Origin: Bacteroidales bacterium
GTDB taxonomy: Bacteria > Bacteroidota > Bacteroidia > Bacteroidales > UBA1715
Length of the DNA stretch: 64,000 bases
Reading direction: 5' to 3'
Assembly (NCBI GenBank): GCA_024409235.1
Contig: JAKSUA010000006.1
Coordinates: 1 to 64,000 of the forward strand
The notes under the pieces were generated by a model. That model saw only the letters and a list, made by a program, of their open reading frames with translations. It ran no database searches and was not told where the DNA came from. The position numbers and the translations under genes were made by a program. Shown in pieces: positions 23,394 through 32,527 of this stretch (the first letter of the stretch is position 1; each line of letters begins with the position of its first letter).

Positions 23394-24530
23394 CTATTTG
23401 TTTAGATTTAACTTATTCTTTACCGGATTGGCATAGATTGTTAAGACAATGTTTTCAATATCGCTTTTGTTTTTTGGTGTGTCTAGTTGTTCTATACCGT
23501 TAGCAATATATTCAAGAAATACATTCTTGTCTTCATCTGAATATTTGTCTGCAAACTGTTTTCCCTTGTTAAGAATGTCATATGCAATATAATTGTTCTT
23601 TTCAAGCACGTATGCATCGTAGATTCGTTGATCTATGATTTTTGCAAGTTGAACAAACTTTTCACTTTTATCAAAAGTGTCGCAATATTGTAATTCTTCT
23701 AGGGTAATTGGCTTTGTTACGGTAAAATTAACATGGCCTTTCTTGCCAATAATTCCGTTCCAAATGCTTTCGTAATCTTCGTGTTTGCCCTTTTTATAGG
23801 TTGTGAAAGATGACACAAAAAGTTCTGCAGCTTTAGCAAAAGCACATGGCTCATATTCGTATGAAACAGAAACTGGAGTGATGGATAATTGAGAAAGATT
23901 TTCAACAAAAGAATCTTCACTGCTCATTGCAAACATTTTTAGTACAGCAGATTCTGTTTTGTCATCTCCATCTTTTGTTCTTCCGCTTCGTTGTGCAATC
24001 CAAACAGAACGTTTTTTTTCTGTGATTACGTGACGGATGTATGAAGAAACTGAAAAATAATCTCTATATAAATCACGTAAATTTCCGCTTCTGTTTATTC
24101 GGAACATGCGGTTTAGTTTTCCTAGATCAACAGAGATTTTATTTTTCATTAAATTACTTCCGAATGTAATTTCAGTTTGCTCATGGCCGGTTTTAAGTAG
24201 ATGCCAGTTTAATAAAGCTGCATCAAGTACAATGTCGCGGTGGTTTGAAATAAACAGATAAGGTTTATCTGTTGGGATTTTTTCACCTCCGTCACAGGTA
24301 AAGCTAGAAATAGTGCCGCTAATAATTCGTTCCAGAACAGAGAAAACTATTTTTTCCTGAAATTCTTGAACGGTTTTTATTGATTGAAATTTCTTTATGA
24401 CTTCATCAATCGGTTTGTTTGGAGCAAGATTTTTTGCTAACCAAGGAAAATATATGTCCGATAGAATACGCTGGATTGCAGCTGGTACTTCATCGTCATT
24501 GTATGGTCTTATGTCGTCAAAATTTGGCAT
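23394..24530 (-). CDS. LPLAT-superfamily acyltransferase (glycerol-phosphate acyltransferase-like)
   Basis: The start is ATG 24528-24530, four bases after the stop of the ligase gene. A longer reading would run into that gene. The 378-residue protein carries the acyltransferase motif NHRDIVLD (HxxxxD variant) and IAQRSGRTKDGDD. From memory, a protein of this layout beginning MPxFDDIRPY is conserved in many Bacteroidetes as a general phospholipid-type acyltransferase, so its presence here may be housekeeping rather than pathway-specific. No membrane helix is obvious, so it is probably peripheral. The substrate is unknown. Confidence 0.8.
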   Translation of the reverse strand: MPNFDDIRPYNDDEVPAAIQRILSDIYFPWLAKNLAPNKPIDEVIKKFQSIKTVQEFQEKIVFSVLERIISGTISSFTCDGGEKIPTDKPYLFISNHRDIVLDAALLNWHLLKTGHEQTEITFGSNLMKNKISVDLGKLNRMFRINRSGNLRDLYRDYFSVSSYIRHVITEKKRSVWIAQRSGRTKDGDDKTESAVLKMFAMSSEDSFVENLSQLSITPVSVSYEYEPCAFAKAAELFVSSFTTYKKGKHEDYESIWNGIIGKKGHVNFTVTKPITLEELQYCDTFDKSEKFVQLAKIIDQRIYDAYVLEKNNYIAYDILNKGKQFADKYSDEDKNVFLEYIANGIEQLDTPKNKSDIENIVLTIYANPVKNKLNLNK

Positions 24531-24534
24531 AGTA

Positions 24535-25830
24535 CTATTTTTTACGATAATCAAAAAATTTAATCGGTTTTCGCTTCGCTTCAGGGAAATTTCTTTTGTT
24601 AATTTCGTCGATAGGAAGGAATTGTATATTTGGAGCAATTCTGATTCTTGCTCTAAAACGGTCTTTTAAGTCTTTTATAAGTTCTTCGTTTGCATTTCTG
24701 CATCCAATAGAAACAGTAACGTCATCAGTTCCAATTTCATTAGTTGTTGCTTCAACCAAATAATTGTCAACATATTCAACATTATCAAGGACATCGAATA
24801 TTGCGGCAGGATAAAGTGTTGTTCCTTTAACCTTTAACATTTGATTTTTACGTCCTTTTAGTGGACTGATACGCATAGTTGTTCTTCCGCAGGAACATGG
24901 TTCATAATGAAAACATGCAATATCTCCTGTTCTGAAACGGAGTAGTGGCATACCTTCAACACCAAGTGTGCTAATGGTAAGTTCACCATATTCTCCTTCC
25001 TTAACATTATTTCCGTTTTCGTCAATAATTTCACAGATAATTAATTCTGGATGATGATGCCCTCCTTTTCCTGCACCACATTCACAGAAAGATGTTCCCA
25101 TTTCAGTGGAAGCGTATGTCGAATACAATTTGATATCCCATTTTTCTTTGATTCTTGTTCCTAATAGGTTCAAATTGTAATTTTCGTCACGCAAATTTTC
25201 ACCGATGCATATTGCTTTCTTTACACTGCTGTTTTTATAGTCTATTCCGTTTTCTTCTGCAAATTTTATAATTCGTAGAATGAATGATGGAACGCAGATA
25301 ATAGCATCTGGTTTTAAGCGTTTGATGGTTTCCCATTGTAGGGCAGGTATTCCATTACCAACACGGATAATAGATGCTCCCATTAATTTGATACCTTCAA
25401 AATATGCAAGTCCAGCCATAAAGCGCTTGTCCAGTGTAGTCATAAGCTGGTAGCATTCTCCCGGTTTTCCGTCAGCGCATGTGAATGAAATAGCTTCATT
25501 GTAGGCAAGTCTTTTCCAGTCGTTCGCTGTTGCCGCAAATGTGGTCGGTTCGCTTAATGTTCCAGAAGTTGACATGTAATCCACAACTTTAGAAGGATCA
25601 ACGCAAAGAAAATCCATGTTGCGTATTTGTAAATCTTCTTTTGTTGTGAATGGAATGTTTTGTAGATCTTCTAAGGTTTTGATTTTTGTTATATCAATAT
25701 GTTCTCTAAGAAACATATCTTGATAAAATGGAGATTTTGCCTGTAAGTATTGCAATAACTCCTGCATTTTCGTCTCTTGATATTTTTTTATAACCTCTCG
25801 AGATTCGTATTCTATTGCTGGATTGAACAT
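24535..25830 (-). CDS. PaaK-like AMP-forming CoA/ACP ligase
   Basis: I choose ATG 25828-25830 because a -7 box lies between it and the farther start at 25860. The 431-residue protein is related to phenylacetate-CoA ligase. STSGTLSEPTTF is the nucleotide loop, YASTEMGTSFCE the adenylate motif, LRFRTGDIA the core hinge, and GRKNQMLKVKGTTLYPAAIFD the C-terminal domain. A Cys-rich patch (EPCSCGRTT) is usual for PaaK. It activates an aromatic or acyl acid with ATP. In flexirubin-type pathways a ligase of this class could load the aryl starter; that is inference. Confidence 0.8.
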   Translation of the reverse strand: MFNPAIEYESREVIKKYQETKMQELLQYLQAKSPFYQDMFLREHIDITKIKTLEDLQNIPFTTKEDLQIRNMDFLCVDPSKVVDYMSTSGTLSEPTTFAATANDWKRLAYNEAISFTCADGKPGECYQLMTTLDKRFMAGLAYFEGIKLMGASIIRVGNGIPALQWETIKRLKPDAIICVPSFILRIIKFAEENGIDYKNSSVKKAICIGENLRDENYNLNLLGTRIKEKWDIKLYSTYASTEMGTSFCECGAGKGGHHHPELIICEIIDENGNNVKEGEYGELTISTLGVEGMPLLRFRTGDIACFHYEPCSCGRTTMRISPLKGRKNQMLKVKGTTLYPAAIFDVLDNVEYVDNYLVEATTNEIGTDDVTVSIGCRNANEELIKDLKDRFRARIRIAPNIQFLPIDEINKRNFPEAKRKPIKFFDYRKK

Positions 25831-25849
25831 GCTATATTCATTAGTCCGG

Positions 25850-25857
25850 CAAATATA
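25850..25857 (-). promoter_or_regulatory. -7 box (TATATTTG) of the ligase-acyltransferase-engB transcript
   Basis: TATATTTG on the minus strand ends 20 bases before the ATG at 25830, and no clear TTTG lies at the right distance. It implies that the ligase is transcribed separately from the MMPL gene. Confidence 0.45.
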
Positions 25858-25913
25858 CATATATTTATAATAACGTCTGCGATTGTTTATAACTGGTAAT
25901 AAGATTCACTGTT

Positions 25914-28900
25914 TTATTCCTTGATTGTTTGAAAATGAAGGTTTTCTGGTACAGAAAAACAGTTCTCTGCTATGGCAATTTTGTTAGCATCTGTATCAGT
26001 AGCAGTGATTTGTAGTCTTTTCTTAACCAATGCGGCAAGCAATGCGAATTCTCCTTGTCCGCAATTTTCTATAGTATATGTGCCTTCATCAGGAAGTTCT
26101 GCGATTTTTTTGCTTAAATCTTTTTCTTTAAGAACTTTTCTACAAGAAAATTCAATTTGACGGCCTTTGTATAAATAATTATGTAGGACTAAGTCTTTGT
26201 AATAATCCGCAGTTTCTACTTCGCCAGCGATTTTTCCGTATTCTGTTTTATAGAATTGACGGAATGTTTTTGCCATTTCTTTGTATTCTTTTCCTTCACG
26301 GAATTCTTTGTTGTCAGGAGTTATTCTATCGAGAATTTTTATTGTTGCTTTTCCTTTACGTAGCAAAAATTCTGATTTTGGGAAAAAGTGTCCGATTCCA
26401 TGAATTACAACAGGAATTATGTCCATATTTAGTTTGTCTGCTAAATAAAAAGCGCCTTTATGAAAACGAAGAATATCGCAGTTTTCGGAACGGGTTCCTT
26501 CTGGAAATACTAAAATAGAATATCCTTTCTGGGTTATTTTTTCTAGAGTATCAATGTTGTCTTCAATACCGTTTTCAACAGGATAGAAGTCTGCATAGCG
26601 GATAATCCATCCATAGAATGGACAGCGCCATACCCAATGGTTTGTAAGGCAAATAATTTTTGGATTCAGCATCAGTAAATACATTAAGTCCAAATGTGAC
26701 TGATGATTTGAAATTATGATTCCTGGTTTTTCAAAGGTTTCTTTTGCAATATTTTGTATTTCGTAATCAACGTTTGGCGTTACTTTTACTAAGAAACGGA
26801 ATATATTGCATAAGCGTTTGTGATACCATTTTTTGTGATTATCTGTTTTACCTAAAATTGTTATTGCGAAAAATCCGGCAAGGGTAAGGTAAATTGTTCC
26901 GATTAAGAATATTATAAATGCAAAAACTGTTGCGCATAAGTTCTTGAGAGTGATTGGTATAAGTCTTTTTTTGCCATTCTTTTGTGTAAGGAAACGGAAC
27001 ACAAGTGGTGGAAATAAATATGCCATCAGGACAACTGAAAACATACCGATAATTGTTACTTCTCCAAGGGAACGCATTGCGGGATGTTTGGCAAGGATAA
27101 GTGAACCAATACCAATAAACATGATTGTAGCTGAAAGCCATACGGAGTTTTTATAAGAAGCAAGCATTTTTTTCTTGTATGTGTATTCGTACATTAAACC
27201 TTCGGTGACAAAGATTGTATAATCATCACCTTGTCCAAATATAAATGTCGCAAGAATAATGTTTACAATATTGAATTTCATGTCGAAAAGTCCCATGAGT
27301 CCAAGAATCCATATCCAACCGACAGTTAAAGGAATGAAGGCGGTAATGCTTAATTCTAAACGTCCGAAAGAGAATGTGAGGAAAATAAATACAATGAGTC
27401 CACAGATATAAAGTACGTAATCAAAGTCTTCGGACAGGGCGTCAACCATTTGATTAATAATAGTAGCATTGTCAAATGTGAAAATGTTTTTTTGTAGGTG
27501 GTTAAGCTGTTGCTCGATACTTTCTTTTGTATCATTTTCAGTTTCGATAATTGTATAGATTAAAACTCTATTGTCCTCATTTGAAATAAAATTATTACCA
27601 ATAGATTTTATAATTGGTTCAAAATAAGTCGGTTCTTGAGCATGGAATTCACTGTTAAGTATTGATTCAAAATCGGCAAAGGAATTTTCTTTGAAACCAG
27701 TTTTCTTACAAGCTTCTGATAGATTCTCTAAAATTGTGTTTTTGTTTTTTTCAATGAATTTATTCCATTTTGCTATTTTTTCTTGTTGTAGTTTTTGAGA
27801 AGGTATGAATAGATTAATTCCCGTTGTGTGAATTTCTTCTTTTTGTTTGATGGAGTCTAATGTTGGTAGTAGTTGTTCGTAGTTTTGTAGGGCTGATTCT
27901 ACATTTTCTCCTTCTGCAACACAGAAAAAAGTAGGCTTATTACTTTCTGTTTGCTCATTCAGTTTGGTAATTTTCTCCCGTTGTGAATCCGTCATGTAAT
28001 TTATGGCATGAAGGTCGGTTTCAAACGTTGTTTTTTTGCTTAAGATGTATAGTGGAATCGTTAGAATAATGATGGAAACAACTATGATTTTGTTTTTGTC
28101 AATATTGTAGGATGCTATTTTGTTGAATGCTAGGTTGGAACTTAAACGTTCCTGCTTAGCAAATAAATTCTTTTTAAAGAGATGGGGAAGAAATAGTAAC
28201 ACAAATAAAATTGTTCCAATAAGAAGAAATGATGCAAATAACCCCAAGTCTTTCATTGCGTTTGAATGAATGAAGATTAGGCTCAGAAATGCTCCAACTG
28301 TCGTTAAATTCCCTGTTACTAAAGGATCTACAATATCTTGAATTGTCTGTTCTTTACTGTAACCTTGCTGATAATGGGCAAGAAAATGCAGTGGGTAATT
28401 TGTTGCAATTCCAACAATAATGGAACCAATTCCAATTGCAATGATTGACACAGAGTCTTGAAAAATGGAGACAAAAGCCATTCCAAATAATCCTCCGAAA
28501 ATCAGTGAAAAGAGAATGATAAAAAGAGCTCTTATATCACGGAAAAAATATAAGAGAACTATAAGTATGAAGATTAAAGCAATTGATGTCGAGATAAAAC
28601 TATCTAATTTTATTCTTTGGGCATTACCGAGCGAAATTACTGATGCTCCAATACAATCTAGTTTTATTTCTGGATGCTTTTGCATTGTTACAGCCATGGC
28701 TGAATCAATATCTGCAATTAATTTGGCATTTTCGGATGTTTCGCTAACAGGAAACTTTGAACTGATTGCTATAAGTGCTTCTTTCCCCGATTTGTCAAAG
28801 ATGTATCCGTCAATAATTTCGTAGTTTGAATTTGGATTAGCTTGATTAAGCAAGTCAAGAATTCGTGAAGAGTAGTGAAGTGGATCAAGTGTGATGAAAT

Positions 28901-29402
28901 TTTTTACGAAACCTCCCATTGGCGAAAGAAGAAGTTTTTTATTTCCTTCCATCTTTGCGGAAATAGAGTCTATGCTAAGGTTTTGTTCAATATAATTGTA
29001 GTCTTCATCGGATAAGTAATAAGGCATGTTGTTTATAACAAACTTACCTACATTGAGAATTTGTTGTTCATCTATTGTATAGAGGATATCTAAAATGCGG
29101 TTTCCGTTGTCATATTCATTTATTTCATTAACGAAAGATTCTACTGCATCCATTATTTCATATTCGTCTGCAGTGTTTGAAGAAACAGAAACCATGAGTT
29201 TATTTGTTGCTCCGATATGCTGTGATGCGTATTGAATGCGTTCATTTTCTGCGCTTTGTGGTAAAAAAGAACTGATGTCTTCGACAAAAGAAATACGGAA
29301 AATTGCACAAATGCAGATAATAATTATTGAAGTAAGAAAACAACGTAATAAAGCGGTTCTCTCGTCAAAAAAATGAAATATGCGTATAAGAAAATTTGTC
29401 AT
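25914..29402 (-). CDS. MMPL-family exporter fused to an LPLAT acyltransferase and a C-terminal Rossmann-like domain
   Basis: A 1162-residue protein. Residues 1 to about 830 form an RND/MMPL exporter with two sets of membrane helices (for example ALIFILIVLLYFF near 275 and YVLYICGLIVFIFLTFSFG near 655) and two large periplasmic loops. Residues about 880-1060 are an acyltransferase domain (ISNHQSHLDLMYLL and FPEGTRSENCDILRFHKGAFY). The last 80 residues (YTIENCGQGEFALLAALV, then ITATDTDANKIAIAENC) look like the first part of a SAM-type Rossmann fold. Such fusions occur in Bacteroidetes flexirubin/aryl-polyene loci, where they would attach and export a lipid-like polyene. The exact substrate is unknown. 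Confidence 0.85.
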   Translation of the reverse strand: MTNFLIRIFHFFDERTALLRCFLTSIIIICICAIFRISFVEDISSFLPQSAENERIQYASQHIGATNKLMVSVSSNTADEYEIMDAVESFVNEINEYDNGNRILDILYTIDEQQILNVGKFVINNMPYYLSDEDYNYIEQNLSIDSISAKMEGNKKLLLSPMGGFVKNFITLDPLHYSSRILDLLNQANPNSNYEIIDGYIFDKSGKEALIAISSKFPVSETSENAKLIADIDSAMAVTMQKHPEIKLDCIGASVISLGNAQRIKLDSFISTSIALIFILIVLLYFFRDIRALFIILFSLIFGGLFGMAFVSIFQDSVSIIAIGIGSIIVGIATNYPLHFLAHYQQGYSKEQTIQDIVDPLVTGNLTTVGAFLSLIFIHSNAMKDLGLFASFLLIGTILFVLLFLPHLFKKNLFAKQERLSSNLAFNKIASYNIDKNKIIVVSIIILTIPLYILSKKTTFETDLHAINYMTDSQREKITKLNEQTESNKPTFFCVAEGENVESALQNYEQLLPTLDSIKQKEEIHTTGINLFIPSQKLQQEKIAKWNKFIEKNKNTILENLSEACKKTGFKENSFADFESILNSEFHAQEPTYFEPIIKSIGNNFISNEDNRVLIYTIIETENDTKESIEQQLNHLQKNIFTFDNATIINQMVDALSEDFDYVLYICGLIVFIFLTFSFGRLELSITAFIPLTVGWIWILGLMGLFDMKFNIVNIILATFIFGQGDDYTIFVTEGLMYEYTYKKKMLASYKNSVWLSATIMFIGIGSLILAKHPAMRSLGEVTIIGMFSVVLMAYLFPPLVFRFLTQKNGKKRLIPITLKNLCATVFAFIIFLIGTIYLTLAGFFAITILGKTDNHKKWYHKRLCNIFRFLVKVTPNVDYEIQNIAKETFEKPGIIISNHQSHLDLMYLLMLNPKIICLTNHWVWRCPFYGWIIRYADFYPVENGIEDNIDTLEKITQKGYSILVFPEGTRSENCDILRFHKGAFYLADKLNMDIIPVVIHGIGHFFPKSEFLLRKGKATIKILDRITPDNKEFREGKEYKEMAKTFRQFYKTEYGKIAGEVETADYYKDLVLHNYLYKGRQIEFSCRKVLKEKDLSKKIAELPDEGTYTIENCGQGEFALLAALVKKRLQITATDTDANKIAIAENCFSVPENLHFQTIKE

Positions 29403-29403
29403 A

Positions 29404-30306
29404 TTAGGATTCTAATTCTGTTTGTATTGTTTTTACTGAATGTTTTGATAGGTAAATTATAAATCCCACAAGAATAAGAAAACTTATGATACCTAATAAA
29501 ATGTTGTTTTCAGAAGTTCCTATTGTTTCAAAATATTTGGAATACTGGGTTGTGTTAAATAGAATAACCCAGGTGTTGTGAAGTAAATGCGTGATAATCG
29601 GATATATAATATTTTGTGTGTAAAGAAATAGATATCCTAGAAGAATGCCTAAAAGCATACGTGGAATAAAGTTGAAAATGTCACCATGTAGGATACTGAA
29701 AACTGCAGCCGTAGTAAAGACTGCAAAATGTCTATTTTTTAAAGCCCTAATTGCCGTTGTTTGTAGAAATCCTCTAAAAAACATTTCTTCGCAGATGGCT
29801 GGAATAAAAGCCATTGTAAATATGTTTGTCCAAACTAAATCTTTCGAAATTAGCTTCTCTGTAAATGTTTCCAACTTTTGATATTGAAGCCATTTTTCTG
29901 AATTTTCCCCAAAAAGAGCAAGCATTCCTGATATGTTGATTTCTGAAAGAAGATTGATTCCTGGAATGTTTGCCGTAGTAACAAAAATAACAATAAAAAA
30001 GAGTGTTATTTTTTGAGAGATATTTAAATCTCTGGTAAATAATACCTTTGAAGGTTTTAGGAAAATCGCAAAAAGTAGAATGAGTGCTGGTATGAGAAAA
30101 ATACTGATAGTTTCTATGGAAAGAAAATAGAGGATGTGTATTCTTTCGTTATCATTGAAATCTACGTTTGTTAATATGTCAGTGATATTCGTTGGAATAA
30201 AGAAATAGCAACATCCTGTAAAAAACAAAAAGGATAGAAAAACGGCTGTAATAAAGCCGCTTACTATCCTAAAAGGTAAACTTTTTTCTAAAAAATAGAA
30301 ATGCAC
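29404..30306 (-). CDS. CPBP-family intramembrane metalloprotease
   Basis: A 300-residue multi-pass membrane protein with six to eight hydrophobic helices. The conserved CPBP/Abi motifs are present: EEMFFRGFLQ (paired Glu and Arg), then FSILHGDIFNFIPRMLLG with its His, and a late HLLHN. Members cleave prenylated or other membrane proteins, or act in bacteriocin self-immunity. The start overlaps the argF stop by one base and the gene is followed after one base by the MMPL gene. It is therefore transcribed with the exporter and may process or regulate it. Confidence 0.85.
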   Translation of the reverse strand: MHFYFLEKSLPFRIVSGFITAVFLSFLFFTGCCYFFIPTNITDILTNVDFNDNERIHILYFLSIETISIFLIPALILLFAIFLKPSKVLFTRDLNISQKITLFFIVIFVTTANIPGINLLSEINISGMLALFGENSEKWLQYQKLETFTEKLISKDLVWTNIFTMAFIPAICEEMFFRGFLQTTAIRALKNRHFAVFTTAAVFSILHGDIFNFIPRMLLGILLGYLFLYTQNIIYPIITHLLHNTWVILFNTTQYSKYFETIGTSENNILLGIISFLILVGFIIYLSKHSVKTIQTELES

Positions 30307-31304
30307 TATTCGCCTAAAGTTGCAACCATTACTGCTTTAATTGAATGCATACGGTTTCCTGCTTCATCAAAAACGATAGATGCAGGAGATTCGAAAACTT
30401 CTTCTGTAACTTCAATTCCGTCTAAGCTGAATTGTTTGTTAACATCTCGTCCCACTTGAGTTTCCAAGTTGTGGTATGCTGGAAGGCAGTGCATAAATTT
30501 GCAGTTTGGATTTCCTGTCATTTTCATCATTTCTGAATTAACTTGGTATGGTTTTAACAACGCTATTCGTTCAGCCCAAACTTCTTTAGGTTCACCCATT
30601 GAAACCCATACGTCAGTATATAAGAAATCACATCCTTTAACACCTTCGGCAACATTGTCGGTAATAGTAAGTGTTGCACCTGTTTCTTTAGCGATTTTCT
30701 TACATTCAGCAACAAGTTCTGCGTCTGGTTGTAAAGCTTTTGGAGCAACAATTCTTACGTCCATACCCATTTTTACACCACCGACCATTAGTGAATTTCC
30801 CATATTGTAACGGGCGTCACCTAAATATGCATAACTGATTTTGTTAAGTGGTTTTTCGCAGTGTTCTTCCATTGTCATGAAATCAGCAAGAATTTGAGTT
30901 GGATGGAATTCGTTTGTTAGACCATTCCATACAGGTACTCCGGAATATTTTGCTAATTCTTCTACAATTGATTGTTCGTAACCTCTATATTCAATTGCGT
31001 CATAAATTTGTCCTAACACACGAGCAGTGTCTTTCATTGATTCTTTAACACCGATTTGCGAACCAGTTGGACCTAAATAAGTAGTGTGCGCACCTTGATC
31101 AGCAGCTGCAACTTCGAATGAACAACGAGTACGTGTTGATGTTTTCTCAAAAATCAAAGCTATGTTTTTGCCTTTCATAGTTTGTTTTTCAACACCATTC
31201 TTTTTGTCTGCTTTTAATTTATGTGCTAAATCAAGAAAATAACGAATTTCAGAAGGAGTAAAATCTAAAAGTTTTAGAAAATTTTTTCCGTGTAATGATT
31301 CCAT
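30306..31304 (-). CDS. argF: Ornithine carbamoyltransferase
   Basis: A 332-residue protein with all carbamoyltransferase signatures: the carbamoyl-phosphate loop [27 protein letters not shown], and the ornithine-site loop MHCLPAYHN. It makes citrulline from ornithine and carbamoyl phosphate in arginine synthesis, or runs the reverse in catabolism. Several Bacteroides instead use an N-succinylornithine variant. The HCLPA motif indicates the ordinary enzyme. A TATTTTTG -7 box (minus, 31331-31324) precedes it. The CPBP protease gene overlaps its stop by one base. Confidence 0.93.
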   Translation of the reverse strand: MESLHGKNFLKLLDFTPSEIRYFLDLAHKLKADKKNGVEKQTMKGKNIALIFEKTSTRTRCSFEVAAADQGAHTTYLGPTGSQIGVKESMKDTARVLGQIYDAIEYRGYEQSIVEELAKYSGVPVWNGLTNEFHPTQILADFMTMEEHCEKPLNKISYAYLGDARYNMGNSLMVGGVKMGMDVRIVAPKALQPDAELVAECKKIAKETGATLTITDNVAEGVKGCDFLYTDVWVSMGEPKEVWAERIALLKPYQVNSEMMKMTGNPNCKFMHCLPAYHNLETQVGRDVNKQFSLDGIEVTEEVFESPASIVFDEAGNRMHSIKAVMVATLGE

Positions 31305-31407
31305 AACGTTTATTTGTTTTTTGCAAAAATAGGAATTTGCATCAACATTTTTGTTTTTATATAAATAAAATATAATGGATTAATTCTCCTTGAATGTGAG
31401 GAAATAA

Positions 31408-31434
31408 AAAAGGGCAAACATTTGTTTGCCCTTT
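31408..31434 (-). terminator. Rho-independent terminator after mdh
   Basis: GGGCAAAC (31412-31419) and GTTTGCCC (31424-31431) form a perfect stem with an ATTT loop. On the minus strand the stem is followed by TTTTTT, 23 bases past the mdh stop. Confidence 0.85.
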
Positions 31435-31456
31435 CTGCTATTGTTTGAAAGTAATA

Positions 31457-32395
31457 TTAAACTAATTTCAATTCTTTCAATGTGTTGATGTTTCCTTGTA
31501 CAGATTTAGCACTTGCTTCGAATTTAGCTTTTTCTTCATCGTTCAATGGAAGTTCAACGATTTTTTCAACACCGTTTTTGCCTAAGATTACAGGAACACC
31601 GATGCAGATGTCGTTTTGTCCATATTCGCCTTCAAGAAGAACTGAGCAAGGAATCATTTTCTTTTGATCGTGAAGGATAGCTTCAACAACTGCTGCTCCT
31701 GCTGCACCTGGAGCGTACCAAGCAGAAGTACCAAGTAAACCTGTCAATGTAGCACCACCAACCATTGTTGATTTAGCAACTTCTTCAATCTTTTCTGCAG
31801 AAAGGAAGTTTGAAACAGGAAGACCTTTGTATGTAGCGAAACGAGTCATAGGGATCATAGTCGTGTCACCGTGACCACCGATTACGAAACCTTCAACTTC
31901 GCTTGAATGGCAACCAATTGCTTGTGATAAGAAATATTTGAAACGAGAACTGTCAAGAGCACCACCCATACCGATTACTCTGTTCTTTGGTAAACCAAGA
32001 GATTTAAGAGCAAGGTAAGTCATTGTATCCATTGGGTTAGAGATACAAACGATGATAGTGTTAGGAGAGTATTTTAAAATGTTTTCTGCAACACCTTTAA
32101 CGATACCTGCGTTAACGCCAAGAAGTTCTTCACGAGTCATACCTGGTTTACGAGGAATACCTGAAGTGATTACAACTACATCAGAATTAGCAGTTTTTGC
32201 GTAATCGTTTGTGCAACCAATGATGCGAGTATCCATGCTCAATAGTTGAGCAGTTTGCATCATATCCATTGCTTTACCTTCTGAAACGCCTTCTTTGATG
32301 TCAAGCATTACAACTTCGTCTGCAATTTCCTTAAATGCAAGAACGTTAGCACAAGTGGCTCCAACATTTCCTGCTCCAACAACTGTTACTTTCAT
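31457..32395 (-). CDS. mdh: Malate dehydrogenase
   Basis: The start is ATG 32393-32395 (MKVTVVGAGNVGATCA), giving 312 residues. Earlier ORF codons lie in the A/T-rich leader. The NAD loop GAGNVGATCA, the substrate loop IPRKPGMTREELL with its Arg residues, and the catalytic His of VIGGHGDTTMIP identify an LDH-like malate dehydrogenase. It interconverts malate and oxaloacetate, and in anaerobic Bacteroidales serves the reductive branch to fumarate and succinate. It is transcribed alone, between its own -7 box and a terminator. Confidence 0.95.
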   Translation of the reverse strand: MKVTVVGAGNVGATCANVLAFKEIADEVVMLDIKEGVSEGKAMDMMQTAQLLSMDTRIIGCTNDYAKTANSDVVVITSGIPRKPGMTREELLGVNAGIVKGVAENILKYSPNTIIVCISNPMDTMTYLALKSLGLPKNRVIGMGGALDSSRFKYFLSQAIGCHSSEVEGFVIGGHGDTTMIPMTRFATYKGLPVSNFLSAEKIEEVAKSTMVGGATLTGLLGTSAWYAPGAAGAAVVEAILHDQKKMIPCSVLLEGEYGQNDICIGVPVILGKNGVEKIVELPLNDEEKAKFEASAKSVQGNINTLKELKLV

Positions 32396-32456
32396 ATTTT
32401 TTTGTTTTTTAGAATTTATCAATAAATAAAATTTTTTCTGATTTCAACAACACTTG

Positions 32457-32464
32457 CAAATATA
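32457..32464 (-). promoter_or_regulatory. -7 box (TATATTTG) of mdh
   Basis: TATATTTG on the minus strand lies 61 bases before the mdh start, so the leader would be about 55 bases. No -33 match was found at the usual distance. Confidence 0.45.
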
Positions 32465-32527
32465 TAAAAAATTACAAATTGCTTTTATTGGAATGTAAAT
32501 TTGTATGATGTTTTTGTGCTTATTTTA

